Part shown: in pieces, positions 34,098 to 45,389 of the stretch
Position numbering within the stretch: position 1 is the stretch's first letter
How the letters are laid out: the number at the start of each line of letters is the position of its first letter
NCBI RefSeq assembly: GCF_003628555.1
Contig: NZ_CP021731.1
Span: 496,001 to 560,000 of the forward strand
DNA length: 64,000 nt
From: Azoarcus sp. DN11
GTDB taxonomy: Bacteria; Pseudomonadota; Gammaproteobacteria; Burkholderiales; Rhodocyclaceae
Direction of reading: 5' to 3'
Program-made: the position numbers and the translations under genes
Notes under the pieces: model-generated
The model's database searches: none
What the model saw: the letters and a program-made list of their open reading frames with translations, nothing else
What the model was told of the DNA's origin: nothing

Positions 34098-35480
34098 TTA
34101 CGCGTGGGCAGGGGCGGCTTGCGGCAGTTCGGCCGGCTGTGCCACTTTCGCCACGGCCGGGCGCACGTCCATGTGCGCGTCCTGCAGGTCGAGCACGGCC
34201 TCGGGGGTGTCGGCTTCGTCGAGCGTCTCGTTGTTGAGGTGGGCGTTGAGTGCCTTCATGTCCACGTCCTTGCACCACTTCGCCACCACGACCGTCGCGA
34301 CGCTGTTGCCGATCAGGTTGGTCAGCGCGCGCGCTTCCGACATGAAGCGGTCGATGCCGAGGATCAGCGCGAGGCCGGCGACCGGCACGCCGCCCACGGC
34401 CGACAGGGTCGCGGCGAGCACGATGAAGCCGCTGCCGGTGACGCCGGCCGCGCCCTTCGACGTCAGGAGCAGGACGGCGAGCAGCGTGACCTGCTGCGTG
34501 ATGTCGAGCGGGGTGTTGGTCGCCTGCGCGATGAACACGGCCGCCATCGTCAGGTAGATCGAGGTGCCGTCGAGGTTGAACGAGTAGCCGGTCGGGATCA
34601 CGAGGCCGACGGTCGACTTCTTGCAGCCTAGGTTCTCCATCTTCGCCATGAGGCGCGGCAGCGCCGATTCCGACGACGAGGTGCCGAGCACGATCAGCAG
34701 CTCTTCCTTGATGTAGGCGATCAGCTTCACGACCGAGAAGCCGTGCACGCGGGCGATCAGGCCCAGCACGCCGAAGATGAACACGATGCAGGTCAGGTAG
34801 AAGGTGCCCATCAGCATCCCGAGCTGGGCGAGGGCGCTGACGCCGTGCTTGCCGATCGTGAACGCCATCGCGCCGAATGCGCCGATGGGGGCGGCTTTCA
34901 TGATGTAACCGACGATGCCGAACAGCACGTGCGAGAACTTCTCGATGAAGTCGAACACCAGTGTGCCGCGGCCGCCGAACTTGTGTAGCGCGAAGCCGAA
35001 CATCACGGAGAACAGCAGCACCTGCAGGATCTCGCCTTTCGCGAAGGCGTCGAAGACGGTCGTCGGGATCACGTTGAGCAGGAACTCGACGGTGCCCTGC
35101 ATCTTCTTCGGATCGGTGTAGGCGGCGAGCGCCTTCGTGTCGAGCGTCGTCGGATCGATGTTCATGCCGGCGCCCGGATGGAGGACGTTGACGATCACGA
35201 GGCCGATGATCAGCGCGATGGTGCTGACAACCTCGAAGTAAAGCAGCGCGAGGCCGCCAGTCTTGCCGACCTTCTTCATGTCCTCCATGCCGGCGATGCC
35301 GACGACGACGGTGCAGAAGATGATCGGGGCGATGATCATCTTGATCAGCTTGATGAAACCGTCACCCAGCGGCTTCATGGCCGCGCCGGTCTCCGGGTAG
35401 AAGTGCCCGAGCAGCACGCCGACGACGATGGCGACGATGACCTGGAAATACAGCGAACGGTAAAGCGGTGTTTTTGCCAC
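34098..35480 (-). CDS. dctA: C4-dicarboxylate transporter DctA
   Basis: A 460-residue dicarboxylate:Na+/H+ symporter for succinate, fumarate and malate (E. coli DctA is 428). Near-identical family blocks include L-G-H-F-Y-P-E near 25, the serine-rich [11 protein letters not shown] near 270 and the G-Y-S-F-N-L-D-G-T motif near 310. The GTG at 35480 has GGAGGAG 6 nt upstream and begins directly at the conserved region; the ATG at 35516 has a poorly spaced GGAG. Monocistronic, with a palindrome in the leader. Confidence 0.92.
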   Translation of the reverse strand: MAKTPLYRSLYFQVIVAIVVGVLLGHFYPETGAAMKPLGDGFIKLIKMIIAPIIFCTVVVGIAGMEDMKKVGKTGGLALLYFEVVSTIALIIGLVIVNVLHPGAGMNIDPTTLDTKALAAYTDPKKMQGTVEFLLNVIPTTVFDAFAKGEILQVLLFSVMFGFALHKFGGRGTLVFDFIEKFSHVLFGIVGYIMKAAPIGAFGAMAFTIGKHGVSALAQLGMLMGTFYLTCIVFIFGVLGLIARVHGFSVVKLIAYIKEELLIVLGTSSSESALPRLMAKMENLGCKKSTVGLVIPTGYSFNLDGTSIYLTMAAVFIAQATNTPLDITQQVTLLAVLLLTSKGAAGVTGSGFIVLAATLSAVGGVPVAGLALILGIDRFMSEARALTNLIGNSVATVVVAKWCKDVDMKALNAHLNNETLDEADTPEAVLDLQDAHMDVRPAVAKVAQPAELPQAAPAHA

Positions 35481-35540
35481 AGTTTTCTCCTCCATTTGTG
35501 GCGCGATTTTTTCCATAAGCTCCTTTTCTGGGTAGTGTGA

Positions 35541-35559
35541 ATTTCCGCATTGTGGAAAT
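35541..35559. promoter_or_regulatory. Palindrome in the dctA leader
   Basis: ATTTCC-GCATTGT-GGAAAT lies 61 bp upstream of the dctA GTG start, flanked by GTGA and CACC that extend the dyad imperfectly. It is a candidate regulator site; no convincing sigma-54 -24/-12 box is seen beside it. Confidence 0.35.
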
Positions 35560-35674
35560 CACCTAATCGTCACCGGAGGAAACGCGCCGCCACGTGGCGA
35601 AGGAAAACCTGTCGCGATCGTGCCGGCATCGGGCGCGATCGGGCGATGGCATTGCGGTTTTTCGGCTGGCCGTG

Positions 35675-36559
35675 TCAGGTCTTGCGCGCGAGCCACACGC
35701 CGGCCACCGCCACGGCCATGCCGACGAGCGCGAGCCCCGTCAGCGTCTCGCCGAACAGCAGCCAGGCCAGCAGCGCGGTGGTGGGCGGGGTCAGGTAGAA
35801 CAGGCTCGCGACGTTCACCGCGCTGCCGCTGCGGATCAGCAGGTTGAGCAGGCTGATTGCGCCCAGCGACAGCACCAGCACGAGCCACAGCAGGGCGAAG
35901 ACGAAGTCGCCGCTCCAGGCGACATGCATCGTCTCGGTGCGGCTGGCGAGCAAGGCGGTGACGGCCAGGCTGGGGATGAACTGCACCACCGAGCCGGTGC
36001 GCAGGTCGAAGCTCGGGCAGAAGCGCTTCTGGTACAGCGTGCCGACGGTGATCCCGACCAGCGCCGCCAGTGCCGGCATCAGCATCCAGCCGACCCCGGC
36101 GGTGGTGCCGTTGCCCGCGCCGACCTTGTTGCTGACGACCAGCGTGACCCCGATGAAACCCAGCGCGAGGCCTGCCCACTGGCGTCGCGTTACGCGCTCG
36201 CGCAGCAGCCAGCCGGCACCGAGCGCAGTCAGCAGCGGCTGCATGCCGACCACCAGCGCGGAGACGCCCGCAGGCAGGCCGCGGTGGATCGACATGAACA
36301 CGCCACCCAGATAGGTTGCCTGCACCAGCAGGCCGGCGATGCCGATGTGCGCGACCTGGCGCCAGTCGCGCGGCCAGGGTGCGCGCATGGCCAGCGCCAG
36401 CGCACCCATCAGCGTGATCACGAGCACGTAGCGCGTGCTCAGGAAGGTCAGCGGCTCCGCGTAGGGCAGGCCGAACTTCGCGCCGAGGAAGCCGGTACTC
36501 CACAGCAGCACGAACAGCAGCGGGGCCGCGGCGGTGAGGCGGGAAGGCTGTGGGGGCAT
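35675..36559 (-). CDS. EamA/DMT-family transporter
   Basis: A 294-residue inner-membrane transporter with ten hydrophobic segments in two EamA repeats (first T-G-F-L-G-A-K near residue 22, second near 150). It probably exports a metabolite such as an amino acid or precursor; the substrate is unknown. The start at 36559 gives a normal first helix; upstream codons add a Cys/Arg-rich stretch unlike the family. Not clearly in an operon. Confidence 0.8.
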   Translation of the reverse strand: MPPQPSRLTAAAPLLFVLLWSTGFLGAKFGLPYAEPLTFLSTRYVLVITLMGALALAMRAPWPRDWRQVAHIGIAGLLVQATYLGGVFMSIHRGLPAGVSALVVGMQPLLTALGAGWLLRERVTRRQWAGLALGFIGVTLVVSNKVGAGNGTTAGVGWMLMPALAALVGITVGTLYQKRFCPSFDLRTGSVVQFIPSLAVTALLASRTETMHVAWSGDFVFALLWLVLVLSLGAISLLNLLIRSGSAVNVASLFYLTPPTTALLAWLLFGETLTGLALVGMAVAVAGVWLARKT

Positions 36560-36640
36560 CGGTCGGCGGCGGACAGGTCGAAAGTGCACGATACTACCTG
36601 TGTGTGACCGATATTGCCGAGCGGATGCCGAAGTACAGGG

Positions 36641-36675
36641 GCAAAAATGCACAGGGCCGCCTTGCGGCGGCCCTG
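36641..36675 (-). terminator. Intrinsic terminator of yebC
   Basis: CAGGGCCGCC and its complement form a hairpin at 36652-36675. On the minus strand it is followed by TGCATTTTTGC, 27 bp past the yebC stop. Confidence 0.75.
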
Positions 36676-36701
36676 CTTGCGGTGATGGTGAGGCGGGAGG
36701 C

Positions 36702-37433
36702 TTATTCCTCGTCGTCCAGCACTGCCGACGTATAGACGTTCTGCACGTCGTCGAGCGACTCGAGGGCGTCGAGCAGCTTCTGCATGCGCACGGAGTCGTC
36801 GCCGGTGAGTTCGGTCTCGTTCAGCGGCTTCATCGTCACTTCGCCGAACTCGACCTTGAAGCCGGCCTTCTCGAGCGCCTCCTTCACCGCGGAGAACTCG
36901 TACGGGGCCGTGACGACCTCGATCGAGCCGTCGTCGTTGGGGATCACGTCCTCGGCGCCGGCTTCGAGCGCGGCTTCCATCAGCGCGTCCTCGCTCGTGC
37001 CCGGGGCGAACATCAACTGGCCGCAGTGCTTGAACTGGAACGCGACGCAGCCGTCGGTGCCCATGTTGCCGCCGTACTTGGAGAAGGCGTGGCGCACGTC
37101 GGCGACGGTGCGGGTCTTGTTGTCGGTGAGGCAGTCGACCATCACCGCGGCGCCGGCGATGCCGTAGCCTTCGTAGCGTACTTCCTCGTAGCTCACGCCT
37201 TCGAGTTCGCCCGTGCCGCGCTTGATCGCGCGGTCGATGTTCTCGCCCGGCATGTTCTGCGTCTTCGCGCTATCGACCGCGAGGCGCAGGCGCGGGTTGA
37301 AGTTCGGGTCGCCCCCGCCCATGCGCGCGGCGACGGTGATTTCCTTGATCAGCTTGGTGAAAATCTTGCCCCGCTTGGCGTCCTGACGGCCCTTGCGGTG
37401 CTGGATGTTGGCCCATTTGGAATGACCAGCCAT
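36702..37433 (-). CDS. yebC: YebC/PmpR-family DNA-binding/translation regulatory protein
   Basis: A 243-residue protein with the family start [14 protein letters not shown] and the acidic C-terminal domain. YebC proteins have been described as transcriptional regulators and, more recently, as helping ribosomes at proline stretches. GAGG precedes the ATG by 5-6 nt. Usually upstream of ruvC; here ruvC is 6 kb away in the same orientation. Confidence 0.92.
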   Translation of the reverse strand: MAGHSKWANIQHRKGRQDAKRGKIFTKLIKEITVAARMGGGDPNFNPRLRLAVDSAKTQNMPGENIDRAIKRGTGELEGVSYEEVRYEGYGIAGAAVMVDCLTDNKTRTVADVRHAFSKYGGNMGTDGCVAFQFKHCGQLMFAPGTSEDALMEAALEAGAEDVIPNDDGSIEVVTAPYEFSAVKEALEKAGFKVEFGEVTMKPLNETELTGDDSVRMQKLLDALESLDDVQNVYTSAVLDDEE

Positions 37434-37625
37434 AAAAACCTCGAATCCTGCCGGGTGGCGTTGAATGAACAGAACCGCGGGCATTATACAGGCGCGCTGC
37501 CCCCGACCTAACTGCTTGCGGGCTGTTCCGGCAGTGGCCGGCTCTGGTAGATTCCCGTCATTATTTGCGACCGCGCATGCCGGAGGGCCGGCGTGAAGCG
37601 ACGGCGCGATGCGAAGGGAGAGACG

Positions 37626-38261
37626 ATGCGGCGCAGGCTCTTGCTGGGCGCGGTTCTCGCGCAACTATGCGCGGGGGGAGGGGTGCATGCGCAGGAGCAG
37701 ACCCTGTACTTCGGCTGTACCGATGCGGAAGGCCGCAGCGTGGCCGCGGTGAGCGATCCCTCGCTCGAACGGGTGGTGGCGAGTCGTGCGGGGCGCACGC
37801 CGGAGATCCGCTACAACGAGGCGATCTTGCCGCGCCTGACACCGGAGTCGCGCCTGTTCCTGTTCGCGCACGAATGCGCCCGCCACAACCTCGGCCTGCC
37901 GCTCGCCGGCGCGCGCTCGGAAGCCGACGCGCGGCGCGCGGACTGCCACGGGCTGGAGTCCTTGCGGCGCTCGGGGCTGCTCGATGCGGCGCGCATCGAC
38001 GCGCTCGAACGCGACCTGCAGTTCTCCGCCGACGAGTGGGAGCGCATCCCGGGGCCGTCGCGGACCTTCGCGCTGCGCGCGTGTGCTGCGCAGGCCGCCG
38101 CCCGCGGCATCCTCACGCGGACGACCCCGGCGCAGCCCGAATGGAACGCCTGCGTACGCGGCTGCGGCGAGCGGCTGCGCGCCTGCGCCCCGCGCGCGGC
38201 CGCGTGCGACGACGCCTACGAGCGCTGCGCCGCGCTGTGCGATTTCCGCTCGCCGCCCTGA
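37626..38261 (+). CDS. Secreted degenerate zincin-like protein (HEC motif)
   Basis: A 211-residue exported protein (signal peptide to about residue 22, cut at V-H-A-Q). The core reads [10 protein letters not shown] near residues 74-83, followed after about 20 residues by [11 protein letters not shown]. Related proteins carry HECxHH plus ExxAD as an M48-like zinc site; here the expected second His is Arg with a His one residue later, so metal binding may be shifted or lost. Two Cys pairs near the C-terminus suggest disulfides. The ATG at 37626 follows AAGGGAGA. Confidence 0.7.
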   Translation: MRRRLLLGAVLAQLCAGGGVHAQEQTLYFGCTDAEGRSVAAVSDPSLERVVASRAGRTPEIRYNEAILPRLTPESRLFLFAHECARHNLGLPLAGARSEADARRADCHGLESLRRSGLLDAARIDALERDLQFSADEWERIPGPSRTFALRACAAQAAARGILTRTTPAQPEWNACVRGCGERLRACAPRAAACDDAYERCAALCDFRSPP

Positions 38262-38323
38262 GCGGCGCGCATTGCGCCGCTGCTTACCGAATCCGCCCTG
38301 AACGCACCCATGAGGCATCCGAA

Positions 38324-39844
38324 ATGGCCGAACCGCTGCTGATCGCAAAGAACGCCCAGAAGGACATCACCCTGCTGCCCCGCCTGGCCAACCGCCACGG
38401 ACTCATCACCGGCGCGACCGGTACCGGCAAGACCGTGACGCTGCAGAAGATGGCCGAGGCCTTCTCGTCGATCGGCGTGCCGGTGTTCATGGCCGACGTG
38501 AAGGGCGACCTGTCGGGGGCCGGCGCCGCGGGTGTCGCGTCCGAGAAGCTGATGCAGCGCCTCGCCGCGCTGGGCATCACCGAATACACGCCGCGCGCGA
38601 ACCCGGTGGTGTTCTGGGACGTCTTCGGCGCAGGCGGGCACCCCGTGCGCGCGACGATCTCCGACATGGGGCCGCTGCTGATCGCGCGCCTGTTGAACCT
38701 CAACGACACACAGGCCGGCGTGCTGCAGCTGGTGTTCAAGATCGCCGACGACAATGGCCTGCTGCTGCTCGACCTGAAGGACCTGCGGGCGATGATCCAG
38801 CACGTCGGCGACAACGCGAAGTCCTTCACGACCGAATACGGCAACGTCTCCGCGGCGTCCATCGGCGCGATCCAGCGCGGCCTGCTGGCGCTGGAGCAGG
38901 AAGGCGGCGACAGCTTCTTCGGCGAACCGATGCTGGACCTTGCCGACCTGATCCAGGCCGACGGCGACGGCCGCGGCGTGATCAACATCCTCGCGGCGGA
39001 AAAGCTCTACCAGTCGCCCAAGCTGTATTCGACCTTCCTGCTGTGGATGCTGTCGGAGCTCTTCGAGCAGCTGCCCGAAGTCGGCGACATGGACAAGCCC
39101 AAGCTGGTGTTCTTTTTCGACGAGGCGCACCTGCTGTTCAGCGACGCGCCGAAGGCGCTGGTCGAGAAGGTCGAGCAGGTCGTGCGCCTGATCCGCTCGA
39201 AGGGTGTCGGCGTGTACTTCGTGACGCAGAACCCGCTCGACGTGCCCGAGACGGTGCTCGGTCAGCTCGGCAACCGTGTGCAGCATGCCTTGCGCGCTTT
39301 CACGCCGCGCGACCAGAAGGCGGTCAAGACCGCCGCCGAGACGATGCGCGCGAACCCGGCGTTCGACGCCGCGACCGCGATCACCGAACTGGGCGTCGGT
39401 GAGGCGCTGGTGTCCTTCCTCGACGACAAGGGCCGCCCGGACGTCGTCGAGCGCGCGTTCGTGATCGCGCCCGCGTCGCGCCTCGGCCCGCTGACGCCCG
39501 AGGAGCGCAAGGCCGCGATCCAGGGCTCGGTGCTGTACGGCCACTACGAGCAGCAGCTCGACCGCGAATCGGCCTACGAGAAGCTGCGCGGGCAGGGCGC
39601 CGCCGGCGCGGCCGGGACGCCCACGGGTGCGCCGGCGGGACAGGCGCCGGCAGGGCAGGAGGGCGGGGGCATGCTGGGCGGCATGAGCGACATCCTCTTC
39701 GGCTCGACCGGGCCGCGCGGCGGCAAACACGAGGGGCTGGTCGAGGTCGCGGCGAAGACCGTCGTGCGCACGATCAGCAGCTCGGTCGGGCGCGAGATCG
39801 TGCGCGGCCTGCTCGGTTCGCTGCTGGGCGGACGCCGCCGATGA
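38324..39844 (+). CDS. HerA-like ATPase/helicase of the DUF853 (YjgR) family
   Basis: A 506-residue ATPase similar in size to E. coli YjgR (500). Walker A G-A-T-G-T-G-K-T at about 29-36, Walker B F-F-F-D-E-A-H near 264-270, and the arginine-finger region [11 protein letters not shown] Gly/Ala/Pro-rich linker near 425-455 precedes a conserved C-terminal helix. HerA relatives translocate DNA; the role of YjgR-type proteins is unknown. The stop precedes a possible coupled EamA gene. Confidence 0.85.
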   Translation: MAEPLLIAKNAQKDITLLPRLANRHGLITGATGTGKTVTLQKMAEAFSSIGVPVFMADVKGDLSGAGAAGVASEKLMQRLAALGITEYTPRANPVVFWDVFGAGGHPVRATISDMGPLLIARLLNLNDTQAGVLQLVFKIADDNGLLLLDLKDLRAMIQHVGDNAKSFTTEYGNVSAASIGAIQRGLLALEQEGGDSFFGEPMLDLADLIQADGDGRGVINILAAEKLYQSPKLYSTFLLWMLSELFEQLPEVGDMDKPKLVFFFDEAHLLFSDAPKALVEKVEQVVRLIRSKGVGVYFVTQNPLDVPETVLGQLGNRVQHALRAFTPRDQKAVKTAAETMRANPAFDAATAITELGVGEALVSFLDDKGRPDVVERAFVIAPASRLGPLTPEERKAAIQGSVLYGHYEQQLDRESAYEKLRGQGAAGAAGTPTGAPAGQAPAGQEGGGMLGGMSDILFGSTGPRGGKHEGLVEVAAKTVVRTISSSVGREIVRGLLGSLLGGRRR

Positions 39845-39854
39845 GGCGCCGCAA

Positions 39855-40751
39855 CTGAGCGGCCGGCCCTCCCCGAACCGCACCGGGCTGCTCTTCGCGA
39901 CGCTCGGCGCGGTCGGATTCTCGTTCAAGGCGATCTTCGTCAAGCTCGCGTACCGCTACGGCGTCGACGCGGAGACGCTGCTCGCCCTGCGCATGGGGCT
40001 GTCGCTGCCCTTCTTCCTCGTGATGGGGCAGGTCGCCGACCGGCGGGCCGCGCACCGGCTGGGGGGCGGCGACTGGCTGTGGATGGTGGCGCTGGGCTTC
40101 TCCGGCTACTACCTGTCGAGCTACCTCGACTTCCTCGGCCTGCGCTACATCACCGCCGCGCTCGAACGCCTGATCCTGTTCCTCTATCCGACCCTCGTGA
40201 TCCTCCTGTCGGCGCTGTTCCTCGCGAAACCGATCGGCCGGCGCACGCTCGCGGCGCTGGCGTTGTGCTACGCGGGCATCGGCCTCGCGGTCGGGCACGA
40301 CCTCCACGTCGCTGGCGAGGCGCGCGACGTCGCCGCGGGCGGCGCCCTGGTGTTCGCCAGCGCGCTCTTCTACGCGCTGTACCTGATGGGCAACGGGCAG
40401 GTCGTCGGCCGGCTCGGGGCGATGCGCGTGACCGCGTTTGCGACCAGCGTCGCGTGCGTGCTGTGCATCGGGCAGTTCCTCGTGCTGCGGCCGGTTTCCG
40501 CGCTCGACCTGCCCTGGCAGGTGTACGCGCTCGGCGCGACGATGGCCCTGATGTCCACGGTCGCCCCGGTATGGCTGGTGTCGGAGGCGATCCGCCGCCT
40601 CGGCGCCGGGCCAGTGTCGCTGATGGGCTCGCTGGGGCCGGTCGTGACGATTTTCCTCGGCTGGCTGCTGCTCGACGAGGGGCTCGGCGTGTCGCAGCTC
40701 GCCGGTGCGGCCCTGGTGATCGCGGGCGTGCTGGTGATGGCGCGGCGTTGA
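39855..40751 (+). CDS. EamA/DMT-family transporter with probable non-ATG (CTG) start
   Basis: About 298 residues with two EamA repeats and ten hydrophobic segments. The family's first helix (G-L-L-F-A-T-L-G-A-V-G-F-S) is encoded upstream of the first ATG (39993), and no ATG, GTG or TTG occurs in frame between the upstream gene's end and that helix. A CTG at 39855 with GAGG 7-8 nt upstream restores a full-length protein, 10 bp after the HerA-like stop. Start therefore uncertain; the gene body is sound. Substrate unknown. Confidence 0.7.
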   Translation: MSGRPSPNRTGLLFATLGAVGFSFKAIFVKLAYRYGVDAETLLALRMGLSLPFFLVMGQVADRRAAHRLGGGDWLWMVALGFSGYYLSSYLDFLGLRYITAALERLILFLYPTLVILLSALFLAKPIGRRTLAALALCYAGIGLAVGHDLHVAGEARDVAAGGALVFASALFYALYLMGNGQVVGRLGAMRVTAFATSVACVLCIGQFLVLRPVSALDLPWQVYALGATMALMSTVAPVWLVSEAIRRLGAGPVSLMGSLGPVVTIFLGWLLLDEGLGVSQLAGAALVIAGVLVMARR

Positions 40752-40826
40752 AGCCTGTTCGCGGCAACTCGCGCGGAGCGGGAGCGGTCCAACCGGACGT
40801 CCCCGCCCCGTGCACGAGGTCGAGCC

Positions 40827-41123
40827 ATGACGCCAGAATCGGTCGAATCCCTGATTGCCGAGATCGAAGCCGAGGATCACATCGATTTCGGCGAGCTCGC
40901 CATCGGCGAGGAGGAGGCGCGCAGCCTCATGGCGCGCCATTTTTGCGACATCGACCGCAAGCTCGCCGAACACGGCCTCAGCGCCGAGGGCCGGCTGGAG
41001 GTGATGGCTGCGATCGCGGCGCACACCATGGTCGAGAACCTGGTGCTGCACCTGGGGCGCCTGCGCGGCGCCGCGGCGACGGCGGACTTCCGTGCGTGGA
41101 TGCGTCGCCACGGCCTGTCCTGA
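40827..41123 (+). CDS. Small conserved-looking protein of unknown function
   Basis: A 98-residue soluble protein, acidic at the N-terminus (I-A-E-I-E-A-E-D-H-I-D-F), helical throughout, with several His residues (38, 44, 66, 75, 94). No motif recognised. The ATG is preceded by GAGGTCGAG-type purines. It lies between the EamA gene and the chemoreceptor, same strand, with its own spacing. Confidence 0.6.
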   Translation: MTPESVESLIAEIEAEDHIDFGELAIGEEEARSLMARHFCDIDRKLAEHGLSAEGRLEVMAAIAAHTMVENLVLHLGRLRGAAATADFRAWMRRHGLS

Positions 41124-41164
41124 AGGCCCGTCTTGCACCGGTCAATAAGAATTTCGATCCCGAC

Positions 41165-41191
41165 TAAACTGCGTGAGATTCCTGCCGATAT
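41165..41191 (+). promoter_or_regulatory. Sigma-28 (FliA) promoter of the chemoreceptor
   Basis: TAAA, a 15-bp spacer and GCCGATAT match the flagellar sigma-28 consensus essentially perfectly, 74 bp before the receptor ATG. It places this receptor in the late flagellar/chemotaxis regulon, although no other motility gene is in the window. Confidence 0.8.
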
Positions 41192-41264
41192 GTCCACCGT
41201 GGGAGACGGCGCGCGCGTCAGCGGCGCCGGAACCGATGCACTCTGACAGCAGGGGGAATGCAGC

Positions 41265-42368
41265 ATGGGATGGTTTGGAAGCGGTGCCGAACTCGCGGCC
41301 CTGAGGCAGGAGCTGGCGGCAAACCGGGAGGCGCTGGAGCGCGAACGCGCGCGTTCGGCGGAGCTCGAGGCGCGGCTCGCGGAGCAGGGTAACGAGGCGG
41401 ATGCGGCGACGCAGCGTCGGGCGATGCTCGATGCGCTGTTCGGCAACCTCAAGACTTATGGCGATTCACTGATCTCGGTCCAGGGGACCTTCGCCCAGCT
41501 GGCCGAGGGGCTCGGCCGGCAGCAGGACGTCGCCCGCAAGACGACGGCGTCGGCAGGCGGCAGCGCAACGACGATCGACCGGATCTCGAAGAATCTCGAC
41601 CTCCTCGCCGAGGAGACCCACGGCACGGTCGCTTCGGTGCATCAGCTCAACGAGCGCGCCGGCCAGATCGACGGCATCGTCCGCCTGATTCGCGAGATTG
41701 CGGACCAGACAAACCTGCTCGCGCTCAATGCGGCGATCGAGGCCGCGCGCGCGGGCGAGCAGGGGCGCGGCTTCGCGGTCGTCGCCGACGAGGTGCGCAA
41801 GCTCGCCGAGCGCACGGCGTCGGCGACGAACGAGATTTCCGAGCTGGTCGGCACGATCCAGGGCGAAACCGGCCAGACGCAGGAAATGATCCACGCGCTG
41901 GCGAGCAAGGCCGCGGAAGCCGCCGAGGAAGGGCGCCACGCGCGGGAAAGCATGACCGAGCTGGTGGGCATGTCGCAGGAGGTGGCGGACACGATGGAGG
42001 GGGCCGCGGTGCGCAGCTTCGTCGAACTGGCGAAGCTCGACCACCTGATCTACAAGATGGAGGTCTACAAGGTCGCCACGGGCAATTCCGCCAAGCGCCC
42101 CGACGAATTCTCCGACCACCACAAGTGCCGGCTCGGCCACTGGTATTACGACGGCGCGGGCAAGCGCTTCGTGTCGCTGCCGGCGTTCCGGCGTCTGGAA
42201 GCGCCGCACGCGCGGGTGCATGAGAGCGGCCGCCGCGGCCTCGAGCGCCTGCTGTCGGGCGACAACCCGTCCGGCCTGCAGGACATCGCGGCGATGGAAG
42301 CCGCGAGCATGGAGGTGCTCGACTGCCTGCAGGAAATCGCCGGCAGCGTGCACGTGCAGGGGAGCTGA
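41265..42368 (+). CDS. Cytoplasmic methyl-accepting chemotaxis protein with C-terminal CZB domain
   Basis: A 367-residue soluble receptor without membrane segments. Residues 5-45 are a coiled coil; the signalling hairpin tip [24 protein letters not shown] lies near 143-166. The C-terminal 110 residues are a chemoreceptor zinc-binding (CZB) domain with C-R-L-G-H-W-Y-Y and two downstream His, the Cys/His3 zinc site that senses hypochlorous acid or zinc in related proteins. Transcribed alone from the sigma-28 promoter and closed by a terminator. Confidence 0.9.
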   Translation: MGWFGSGAELAALRQELAANREALERERARSAELEARLAEQGNEADAATQRRAMLDALFGNLKTYGDSLISVQGTFAQLAEGLGRQQDVARKTTASAGGSATTIDRISKNLDLLAEETHGTVASVHQLNERAGQIDGIVRLIREIADQTNLLALNAAIEAARAGEQGRGFAVVADEVRKLAERTASATNEISELVGTIQGETGQTQEMIHALASKAAEAAEEGRHARESMTELVGMSQEVADTMEGAAVRSFVELAKLDHLIYKMEVYKVATGNSAKRPDEFSDHHKCRLGHWYYDGAGKRFVSLPAFRRLEAPHARVHESGRRGLERLLSGDNPSGLQDIAAMEAASMEVLDCLQEIAGSVHVQGS

Positions 42369-42389
42369 GTCCGGCTGCGTGCGCGAACC

Positions 42390-42425
42390 CGGGCGCCCCC
42401 GCCTGCGCGGAGGCGCCCGTTGTTT
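42390..42425 (+). terminator. Intrinsic terminator after the chemoreceptor
   Basis: CGGGCGCC...GGCGCCCG with a GC-rich loop is followed by TTGTTT. It lies between the chemoreceptor stop and the convergent metF stop. Confidence 0.7.
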
Positions 42426-43258
42426 CAGACGAGCCTGAGGCGCTCGCAGATGGCCGTCGTGAGGCCGGCCTGGTTCATGCTGTAGAAGTGCAGGCCGGGG
42501 GCGCCGGCGGCGATCAGCCGTTCGCACAGTTCGGTCACCACATCGAGGCCGAAGGCGCGGATGGACTCCGTGTCGTCGCCGAAGGACTCGAACTTCCGGC
42601 GCATCCAGCGCGGAAGCTCCGCGCCGCACGCGTCCGAGAAGCGCGCCAGCTTGTAGAAGCTGACGATCGGCATGATCCCGGGCACGATGGGGATGTCGAC
42701 GCCCATCGCACGCACCTCATCGACGAAATGCAGGTACGCGTCGGTATTGTAGAAGTACTGCGTGATCGCCGAATTCGCGCCCGCGTCCGCCTTGCGCTTG
42801 AACGCCTTCAGGTCGTCCCGCGGGCTCTTCGCCTGCGGGTGCCATTCCGGGTAGGCCGCAACCTCGATGCGGAAGCGGTCGCCGGTTTCGGCGCGGATGA
42901 ATTCCACCAGCTCGTTCGCGTAGCGGAACTCGCCCGGATCGCCCACGCCCGACGGCAGGTCGCCGCGCAGCGCGACGATGCGACGGATGCCCGCGGCCGC
43001 GTAGTCGGCGAGGATCTCGCGGATGCCCGCGCGCGTCGAGCCGATGCACGACAGGTGCGGTGCCGCCTCGAAGCCCTGCGCGGCGATCTCCTTCACGGTC
43101 GCGAAGGTGCGCTCGCGCGTCGAGCCGCCGGCGCCGTAGGTCACCGAGAAGAACGCGGGCTTGAGGCGCGCGAGCTTGTCGCGCGTCGCCCGCAGCTTCT
43201 CCTCGCCGTCGGGCGTCTGCGGCGGAAAGAACTCGATCGAAAGTTCAGGCTTGTGCAT
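42425..43258 (-). CDS. metF: Methylenetetrahydrofolate reductase (NAD(P)H)
   Basis: A 277-residue FAD-dependent TIM-barrel enzyme making 5-methyl-THF for methionine synthesis. Family blocks: S-I-E-F-F-P-P-Q at 7-14, V-T-Y-G-A-G-G-S near 39-46, R-G-D-L-P near 98, and the Q-Y-F-Y-N segment near 165. It lies 12 bp after ahcY, so it is co-transcribed and placed under the SAH riboswitch: high SAH would raise both SAH removal and methyl-THF supply. Confidence 0.93.
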   Translation of the reverse strand: MHKPELSIEFFPPQTPDGEEKLRATRDKLARLKPAFFSVTYGAGGSTRERTFATVKEIAAQGFEAAPHLSCIGSTRAGIREILADYAAAGIRRIVALRGDLPSGVGDPGEFRYANELVEFIRAETGDRFRIEVAAYPEWHPQAKSPRDDLKAFKRKADAGANSAITQYFYNTDAYLHFVDEVRAMGVDIPIVPGIMPIVSFYKLARFSDACGAELPRWMRRKFESFGDDTESIRAFGLDVVTELCERLIAAGAPGLHFYSMNQAGLTTAICERLRLV

Positions 43259-43270
43259 GACGCACCCCGA

Positions 43271-44683
<1,413 letters not shown>

Positions 44684-44754
44684 GTGAACTCCTTGAACGT
44701 GTGGCCGGGAAGGGGTGCTGCGGGTGGGCTCACCTCGTCACCCCGTGCCCGGCA

Positions 44755-44824
44755 CGGGTTAAGGTGAGCGCAGTTCCGGATAGCCGAGCCTGGGACGGGA
44801 GTCTCGCAGCGCTCCTCGGCGAGG
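44755..44824 (-). promoter_or_regulatory. SAH riboswitch controlling ahcY-metF
   Basis: On the minus strand the leader contains GAGGAGCGCTGC, CAGGCTCGG and GCGCTCACC in the order and spacing of the S-adenosylhomocysteine riboswitch known upstream of ahcY in beta/gammaproteobacteria. GCGC of the first block and GCGC of the last pair as P1, and GAG/CTC helices form the core. It is an ON-switch when SAH rises. A CCCGTGCC/GGGCACGGG hairpin just downstream (44735-44759) is the likely expression platform. Confidence 0.9.
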
Positions 44825-44870
44825 GCGGATTATAGCGTAGGTGCTGCCGGATGCCGCAAGGCGCCGCCGA

Positions 44871-45389
44871 TCAGCTGCCCTGCAGCGAATCGATCAGGCT
44901 GAAGAGCCGCTTGTAGAAGTCCGGATCCGAGATCGTTTCCTCGCCGACCTTGATCAGCGCTTCCTTGTCGGCGGTCCACGGCAGCGAAATGGATCCGATG
45001 CCCGCGACGCCGACGCCGGCGCTGGTTGCCGAGGATTTCAGCTCGTAGCGCGTCTGCAGCGCGTTCGCGTAGATCGCGGTGCCGACGTTGCTGGGCAGGC
45101 ACACCAGCGTGATGTTGAGCGTCATGCCGTAGTTGGCTTTCGGCAGGAAGAATTTTTCGCCCTTGATGCGCGTGGTCTTCACCGCATCGACCTGATAGCC
45201 CTGGCTCAGCAGCGCACGCTTGGCCACTTCGCAGGCGGCGTCCGGGTCGCGGGTGCTCCAGGTGACGAAGGGCGATTCGGCCGAGAAGCTCTCGCCCCGG
45301 TAGGCGGCAGGAGGGGGGGAGGAGGCGCAGCCGGCGAGCAGCAGTCCCGAAAGCAGCAGGACAGGGAAGCGACGCGCGGAATGAAGCAT
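44871..45389 (-). CDS. DUF2242 lipoprotein
   Basis: A 172-residue lipoprotein: lipobox L-L-L-A-G-C with Cys21 after a short signal sequence, then a soluble domain with one Cys pair (in D-A-A-C and L-V-C-L-P). The DUF2242 assignment is from overall pattern; function unknown. It reads toward ahcY, but the SAH riboswitch lies between, so it is probably separate. Confidence 0.75.
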   Translation of the reverse strand: MLHSARRFPVLLLSGLLLAGCASSPPPAAYRGESFSAESPFVTWSTRDPDAACEVAKRALLSQGYQVDAVKTTRIKGEKFFLPKANYGMTLNITLVCLPSNVGTAIYANALQTRYELKSSATSAGVGVAGIGSISLPWTADKEALIKVGEETISDPDFYKRLFSLIDSLQGS

